Source: Kitasatospora purpeofusca (lineage in GTDB: Bacteria > Actinomycetota > Actinomycetes > Streptomycetales > Streptomycetaceae). From it: 64,000 nt of DNA. Where the stretch lies: NCBI RefSeq assembly GCF_000718025.1, contig NZ_JODS01000014.1, forward strand, positions 200,384-264,383. The letters run 5' to 3'. Position 1 is the first letter of the stretch, and every line of letters starts with the position of its first letter. Position numbers and translations under genes: made by a program. Below the pieces are notes generated by a model, which made no database searches, was not told the DNA's origin, and saw only the letters and a program-made list of their open reading frames with translations. Shown piece by piece: positions 59,847 through 64,000 of the stretch.

Positions 59847-61070
59847 TCAGGGACCTGCGGTCCAGTCCGGGTCGGTGCGGGTGACGAGCAGCAGCAGCGC
59901 GTCGTCCCGCAGCTCGCCCCCGGTGTGGGCGAGCAGGTCGGCGTAGACCCGGCCGACGGCCGCCTCCAGCTCGGCGGCGGAGCGGGCCGCGCCGCGCACC
60001 AGCGGCCCGACCCGCTCCGCCAGCGGGTAGAACTCGCCGTTGTCCCGGTGCCTGGCCTCGATCACGCCGTCGGTGCACAGCACCAGTACGTCCTCGGTCC
60101 CGAACGCCTGGTCCCAGGTGCTCGGCTCGCCGTAGGCCAGTCGGCCGAGGCCGAGCGGCACCCAGGGGTCGGGCGCGTCCAGCACGTGCGCCAGGCCGTC
60201 CTGGTCGACCCGGATCGGCGGGACGTGCCCGCACTGGAGCAGCTCGACCGTGCCGGGCCGGCGGAACTCGGCGAACAGCGCGGTGGTGAACTCCCCGTCC
60301 GGCACGTGCCGCTCCACGCTGGCCTCGATCCTGGCGGCCACCCCGGGCAGTCCGGCCTCGTCGTACGCGGCCTCGCGGAAGGCGCCCAGGACCACGGCGG
60401 CGGTCTGCACCGCGCCGAGCCCCTTGCCGCGCACGTCGCCGACCGCGACCCGGGTGCCGTGCGGGGTCTCCAGGACGGAGTAGAGGTCCCCGCCGATCTT
60501 GGAGGCGTCGGCGGCGGAGACGTACCGGACGGCGAGGCGCAGCGGTCCGACGACCGGCCCGGGCAGCCGCAGCAGGGCCCGCTGCGCGGCCTCCGCGACG
60601 GAGCTGACCGCGGCGAAGGCGGCGGCCCGGCGCATCCTGATCCTGGCGACCCAGGCGGAGAAGACGGTGAGCAGCAGATAGCTGATCATCGCGCCCCAGA
60701 GGAAGCGGGCGTCGTTGATGGTGTCGACCTCGTCGTAGTGGCTGAGGCCGAAGACGGCGAGCAGGCCGAGCGCGCAGACGCCGAGCAGTTCGAGCGGCCG
60801 CAGGGTGAGCGCGGCGATGCTGGGGACGACGGTCATCAGGGGCGCGAGGTAGCGGTCCCGGCCGGAGTAGAGGTCCGCGAGCCCGACCAGCACGATCGCG
60901 AGCAGCGCGGGTGAGGCCCGGCGCCAGAACGGGATGTCGAGCAGGTCGACGGCGAGCAGCGCGCCGCGCCGCCGGGCCGGCGGCTGCCCGGCGCCGGTCG
61001 GATCGGACGGCGACTGGGCTCGACGGATCGGGAACACATATCGAACATAACGGACGATCAACCCGCCCAC
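59847..61070 (-). CDS. membrane SpoIIE-type PP2C phosphatase
   Basis: The 407-residue protein has three or four N-terminal spans (about residues 50-140: ALLAIVLVGLADLYSGRD, LLGVCALGLLAVFGLS, MISYLLLTVFSAWVARIRM). A SpoIIE/PP2C domain follows: ADASKIGGDLYSVLETPHG, VAVGDVRGKGLGAVQTAAVV, ELLQCGHVPPIRV, VLVLCTDGVIEARHRDNGEF and LRDDALLLLV, which supply the metal Asp residues. Such phosphatases act on anti-anti-sigma factors in partner-switching; no RsbW/RsbV genes are adjacent. The GTG at 61070 is used, but the ribosome site is weak, so the start is uncertain. Confidence 0.87.
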   Translation of the reverse strand: MGGLIVRYVRYVFPIRRAQSPSDPTGAGQPPARRRGALLAVDLLDIPFWRRASPALLAIVLVGLADLYSGRDRYLAPLMTVVPSIAALTLRPLELLGVCALGLLAVFGLSHYDEVDTINDARFLWGAMISYLLLTVFSAWVARIRMRRAAAFAAVSSVAEAAQRALLRLPGPVVGPLRLAVRYVSAADASKIGGDLYSVLETPHGTRVAVGDVRGKGLGAVQTAAVVLGAFREAAYDEAGLPGVAARIEASVERHVPDGEFTTALFAEFRRPGTVELLQCGHVPPIRVDQDGLAHVLDAPDPWVPLGLGRLAYGEPSTWDQAFGTEDVLVLCTDGVIEARHRDNGEFYPLAERVGPLVRGAARSAAELEAAVGRVYADLLAHTGGELRDDALLLLVTRTDPDWTAGP

Positions 61071-61214
61071 CCCCGCACCCGCCCCGTACCCCCGATCGCG
61101 GGCACTCCCCCGGACGCGGGCACCGTCACTCCACCGACTGCGCCAAAAGGTACCAAAGCACCCAATCCGTCATACAGTGCGACGAAAGCGGATCACACAA
61201 GGGAGCCCTCACCG

Positions 61215-62156
61215 GTGTCCGGATACCGCAACACCCCCCACCTCTCCGCCCCGTCCGTACGCCCCTCGGCCCGCCCCGCCCAGTGGCCCCGGATCCTCCT
61301 CGGCGGACTGCTGCTGTGGATCGCGACCGTCGCCGTCACCTTCCTCACCGGGAACAGCAACCTGGTGCCGACGATCGTCCTGCTCGGCAGCTTCCTCGTC
61401 CCGGTCACCGTGGCGACCCGGGCGTACGAACGCCACACCACCGGCCTCGGCGCCGACCGGATCCTCGGCTGCTTCGGCGTCGGCGGCCTCATCGGCGTAC
61501 TCGGCGCCTCCGTCCTGGAGACCTGCCTGCTCTCGCCCTCGGCCTGGACGCACCTGGGCGTCGGCCTGATCGAGGAGGCGGCCAAGCTGACCGCCCTGGT
61601 CCTGGTCAGCCGGCGACTGCGGGTGAGCGGCCTGCGGTACGGCCTGGTACTGGGCGCCACCGTCGGCGCCGGCTTCGCCGCCTTCGAGAGCGCCGGATAC
61701 GCCTTCAACGCCGTACTCACCACCGACGGGCTCTCGCTGCGCAACCTGGTGGAGACCGAGATCCTGCGCGGCGTCCTGGCGCCGGTCGGCCACATCCTGT
61801 GGACGGCGCTGCTCGGCGGCGTGCTGTTCCGCGAGCGGCGCGGCGGCCGGTTCCGGCTCACCCCGCCGGTCCTGCTCACCTATCTGGGCGTCTCGACGCT
61901 GCACGCGCTCTGGGACTCGACGAGCGGCATCGCGGTCTGGCTGGTGGCCCGCAGCACCTCCGCCGAGTGGCAGCGCGCCCTGTTCGAGCTCGGCCGCCTG
62001 CCGAGCCCGACCACCGAGCAGGTCCACCTCTACACCCTGTACGACACCACCGGGCTGCTGCTGGTCGCGCTCGGCGGTCTGTACTGGCTGCGCCGGCTGG
62101 TCCGCGGCGACCGGCGGTCCCCGATCCCGACCCAGCTCCCGTCCGCCCCGCTCTGA
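61215..62156 (+). CDS. PrsW-family intramembrane metalloprotease
   Basis: The 313-residue protein has about eight spans and the PrsW motifs: GLIEEAAKLTALVLVSRR (EEAAK), GAGFAAFESAGYAF (FxxxE) and VSTLHALWDSTSG plus LAPVGHILWTALLGG (metal His). In Bacillus, PrsW starts cleavage of an anti-sigma factor; in actinobacteria targets are unknown. The N-terminus is Ser/Pro-rich. A GTG at 61215 gives the conserved N-terminus. It is divergent from the SpoIIE phosphatase gene with a 144-base gap that has an AT-richer stretch near 61140-61190. Confidence 0.85.
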   Translation: MSGYRNTPHLSAPSVRPSARPAQWPRILLGGLLLWIATVAVTFLTGNSNLVPTIVLLGSFLVPVTVATRAYERHTTGLGADRILGCFGVGGLIGVLGASVLETCLLSPSAWTHLGVGLIEEAAKLTALVLVSRRLRVSGLRYGLVLGATVGAGFAAFESAGYAFNAVLTTDGLSLRNLVETEILRGVLAPVGHILWTALLGGVLFRERRGGRFRLTPPVLLTYLGVSTLHALWDSTSGIAVWLVARSTSAEWQRALFELGRLPSPTTEQVHLYTLYDTTGLLLVALGGLYWLRRLVRGDRRSPIPTQLPSAPL

Positions 62157-62560
62157 CACCCACCCTGCGCCCCGCCCTGCCCCCGCTCCGAGCCCGCTCC
62201 GAGCCCGCACCGAACACCCGCCCCCTCACTGCTCCGATCCGCCCCGTTCCGGATCGAACCAGAACGGCCCTCCGTCCGACTACTGGGAGGGGCCCCACCC
62301 AGGACGCCCCCACCGGTGCAGGGATCCGGACCCGCGGCACTCGAATCCACCCGCGCCACCGGCGCGGATTCGAGCGGAGCGTGTCCGGACGCCTACGCTC
62401 TGCTCTCGGAAAACGTTCCGGCCGCACGCGGCGCGACAAACGGAATGCGATCCACACCACACCATCCGCACTCGTACGGAATACCCCCCAAGGGTATGGT
62501 GTTCCCAAGAGCAGGGCCCGGGCGTACGCTCGCGGCCGTACCGAACCTTCGGAGGCCCCG
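62157..62560 (+). other. 404-base intergenic region with the copper promoter
   Basis: No convincing gene is present. The first part is C-rich. The region from about 62400 is less GC-rich and contains the CsoR-type palindrome at 62481-62497, about 64 bases before the copZ ATG. Confidence 0.6.
62481..62497 (+). promoter_or_regulatory. CsoR-type copper operator
   Basis: ATACCC-CCCAA-GGGTAT is a perfect 6-bp-arm palindrome that matches the streptomycete CsoR operator (ATACCC, spacer, GGGTAT). CsoR represses copZ-copA until it binds Cu(I). Confidence 0.8.
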
Positions 62561-62779
62561 ATGTCCAGCACCATCACCTACACCGTGACCGGCATGAGCT
62601 GCGGACACTGCGAGAACTCGGTGAGCAAGGAGCTCTCCGGCCTCGCCGGGGTGACGGAGGTCTCCGCAGACGCCAAGGCCGGTACCGTCACCGTCTCCAC
62701 CAGCGACCAGCTGGACGACGAGCTGGTCCGCGCCGCCGTCGACGAGGCCGGCTACGAGCTGGTCGGCCGCTCGGCCTGA
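62561..62779 (+). CDS. copZ: copper chaperone CopZ-like HMA protein
   Basis: The 72-residue protein is one heavy-metal-associated domain: YTVTGMSCGHCENSVSKELS gives the Cu(I) ligands Cys14 and Cys17, followed by GVTEVSADAKAGTVTVSTSD and AVDEAGYELV. It delivers Cu(I) to the P-type ATPase CopA. GGAGG lies five bases before the ATG. It is the first gene behind the CsoR-type operator. A hairpin separates it from copA. Confidence 0.93.
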   Translation: MSSTITYTVTGMSCGHCENSVSKELSGLAGVTEVSADAKAGTVTVSTSDQLDDELVRAAVDEAGYELVGRSA

Positions 62780-62790
62780 GAGCCCCCACC

Positions 62791-62824
62791 GCGCGGCGGG
62801 GTCGGCGACCGCCCCCCGCCGCGC
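62791..62824 (+). terminator. hairpin between copZ and copA
   Basis: Perfect 11-bp arms (GCGCGGCGGGG and CCCCGCCGCGC) with a 12-nt loop in the 71-base copZ-copA gap. It may reduce copA relative to copZ. Confidence 0.5.
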
Positions 62825-62850
62825 CCCTCCCCCTAGGAGCTGATCAGCAC

Positions 62851-64000
62851 ATGAGCACCTCCACCCCGGGCTCCACCTCCCCCGACGCGACGAGCGCCAT
62901 AGCCGGCCCGGCGGGACCGACCGCCGTCCGCGAGCGCGTCGAACTGTCGATCGGCGGCATGACCTGCGCCGCCTGCGCCGCCCGGATCGAGAAGAAGCTC
63001 AACCGGATGGACGGCGTCGAGGCCACCGTCAACTACGCCACCGAGAAGGCGAGAGTCGACTTCGGGCCGGACGTGAGCGTGGCCGACCTCGTCGCCACCG
63101 TCGAGGCCACCGGCTACACCGCCGAACTCCCGCCCCCGCCCGTGCCCGCCGCCCCGGCCGAGGCGCCCGCCGGGACCGCCGCCGGCACCGGGTCGGCCGA
63201 CCCCCTGCTCGACCGGCTGCTCGTCAGCGCCCTGCTCAGCCTGCCGGTGGTCCTCTGGTCGATGATCCCGGCGCTCCAGTTCACCAACTGGCAGTGGCTG
63301 GCCTTCGCCCTCACCGGCCCCGTCGTGGTGTACGGCGGCCTGCCGTTCCACCGCGCCGCCTGGACCAACCTCAAGCACGGCGCCGCGACCATGGACACCC
63401 TGGTCTCGCTCGGCACCCTGGCCGCCTTCGGCTGGTCCTTCTGGGCGCTCTTCTGGGGCGACGCCGGCATGCCCGGGATGCGGCACGAGTTCTCGTTCTC
63501 GGTCGGCGACACCGACGCCTCGTCCATGCTCTACCTGGAGACGGCCTCCGCCGTCACCGTGCTGATCCTGCTGGGCCGCTACCTGGAGGCCCGCTCCAAG
63601 CGCCGCGCCGGGGCCGCGCTGCACGCCCTGCTGGACCTCGGCGCCAAGGACGTCGCCGTCCTCCAGGGCGGCCGCGAGGTCCGGCTGCCGGTCGACCGGC
63701 TCACCGTCGGCGACCGGTTCGTGGTCCGCCCCGGGGAGAAGATCGCCACCGACGGCGTGGTGGTGGAGGGCGCCTCCGCCGTCGACGCCTCGATGCTGAC
63801 CGGCGAGTCCGTACCGGTCGAGGTCGCCGTCGGCGACACCGTCACCGGCGCCACCGTGAACGCCGGCGGCCGGCTCGTGGTGGAGGCCACCCGGGTCGGC
63901 GCCGACACCAGGCACCGGCCGCGGCGCCCAGCTCGGCATCCTGATCAAGGGCCCCGAGGTGCTGGAGAACACCCGCCGGGTCGACACCGTCGTGCTCGAC
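62851..64000 (+). pseudogene. copA: copper P-type ATPase CopA, apparently with internal deletion and frameshift (cut by window end)
   Basis: The product starts with an HMA domain (ELSIGGMTCAACAARIEKKL; Cys39, Cys42). Four membrane spans and the actuator domain with TGES (317-320) follow, then VEATRVGADT at residues 344-353. In CopA proteins about 80 further residues come next, including the ion-channel helix with CPC. Here the sequence passes directly, in the +1 frame from about 63911, to GTGRGAQLGILIKGPEVLEN and TRRVDTVVLD, which normally lie just after CPCALGLATP and before DKTGT. The gene thus appears to lack roughly 240 bases and to be frameshifted. Either it is a pseudogene or the assembly has a local error. 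AGGAG lies 11 bases before the ATG. Confidence 0.8.

Overview
The window is very GC-rich, uses GTG starts often, and carries genes typical of Streptomycetaceae: XRE/DUF397/ATPase regulatory trios, ECF41 sigma factors, a LAxTG thioester surface protein, an ettA-ssb core block, and GlnX/GlnH/PknG. I read it as chromosomal DNA of a Streptomyces or Kitasatospora species. Most of it looks like core chromosome; one stretch (about 4.85-10.3 kb) looks accessory.

Layout. 0-4.8 kb: tail of an ECF41-type sigma factor, a secreted SGNH hydrolase, a small secreted protein, and a double-domain Lrp/AsnC regulator divergent from an M20 amidohydrolase. 4.85-10.3 kb: a lower-GC patch with a DUF6879 + XRE/DUF5753 cassette, two tiny proline-rich ORFs ahead of a hairpin and a GNAT-like gene, a DUF6000 gene, a HAD phosphatase, an IS5-type transposase remnant and tRNA-Leu(CAG). 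Three near-identical perfect palindromes (4863, 7611, 10176) punctuate it. 10.3-12.05 kb: an abaA/whiJ-like trio (DUF397, XRE/DUF5753, divergent HATPase). 12.05-20.1 kb: cupin, gltX, FAD monooxygenase with a divergent GntR-TetR hybrid regulator, GlxA/AraC regulator with a divergent isochorismatase-type hydrolase, and an ECF41 sigma factor with its divergent NmrA-type partner. 20.1-23 kb: a lipoprotein-like serine protease, a DinB protein and a nucleosidase.

23.3-34.4 kb is the most notable block. It holds seven co-directional genes: four-TM GlnX-like sensor, GlnH-like binding protein, unknown helical protein, PknG-type kinase with three zinc-ribbon pairs, PP2C phosphatase with two zinc ribbons, VWA/MIDAS protein, and an FHA protein with two zinc ribbons. 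It combines the GlnH-GlnX-PknG amino-acid sensing module known from mycobacteria and corynebacteria with the VWA + PP2C + kinase composition of TerY-P type triads, plus an FHA phosphothreonine reader. A 14-bp terminator-like hairpin and a 14-bp-period repeat lie between the phosphatase and the VWA gene.

34.5-43.5 kb: drug-type ABC transporter, truncated haemoglobin, acyl-CoA thioesterase, ettA, LAQTG thioester protein, an SSB paralogue with DnaA-box-like sites beside it, and tRNA-Arg(TCT). 43.8-51.3 kb: three TetR regulators, each divergent from its probable target (GNAT, DHA2 MFS pump, acyl-CoA dehydrogenase) with a dyad between, plus an atypical crotonase and a PAP2-type membrane protein. 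51.4-64 kb: GH5 glycosidase, M3 peptidase, family-A DNA polymerase, dihydroxyacetone kinase genes (dhaM divergent from dhaKL), ricin-type lectin, SpoIIE phosphatase, PrsW protease, and a copper module: CsoR-type operator, copZ and a copA that appears to have lost about 80 residues, including its CPC membrane segment, with a frameshift.

Convergent gene pairs are usually separated by perfect or near-perfect hairpins, listed as bidirectional terminators. Assignments come from reading motifs by eye; no database search or folding calculation was run.
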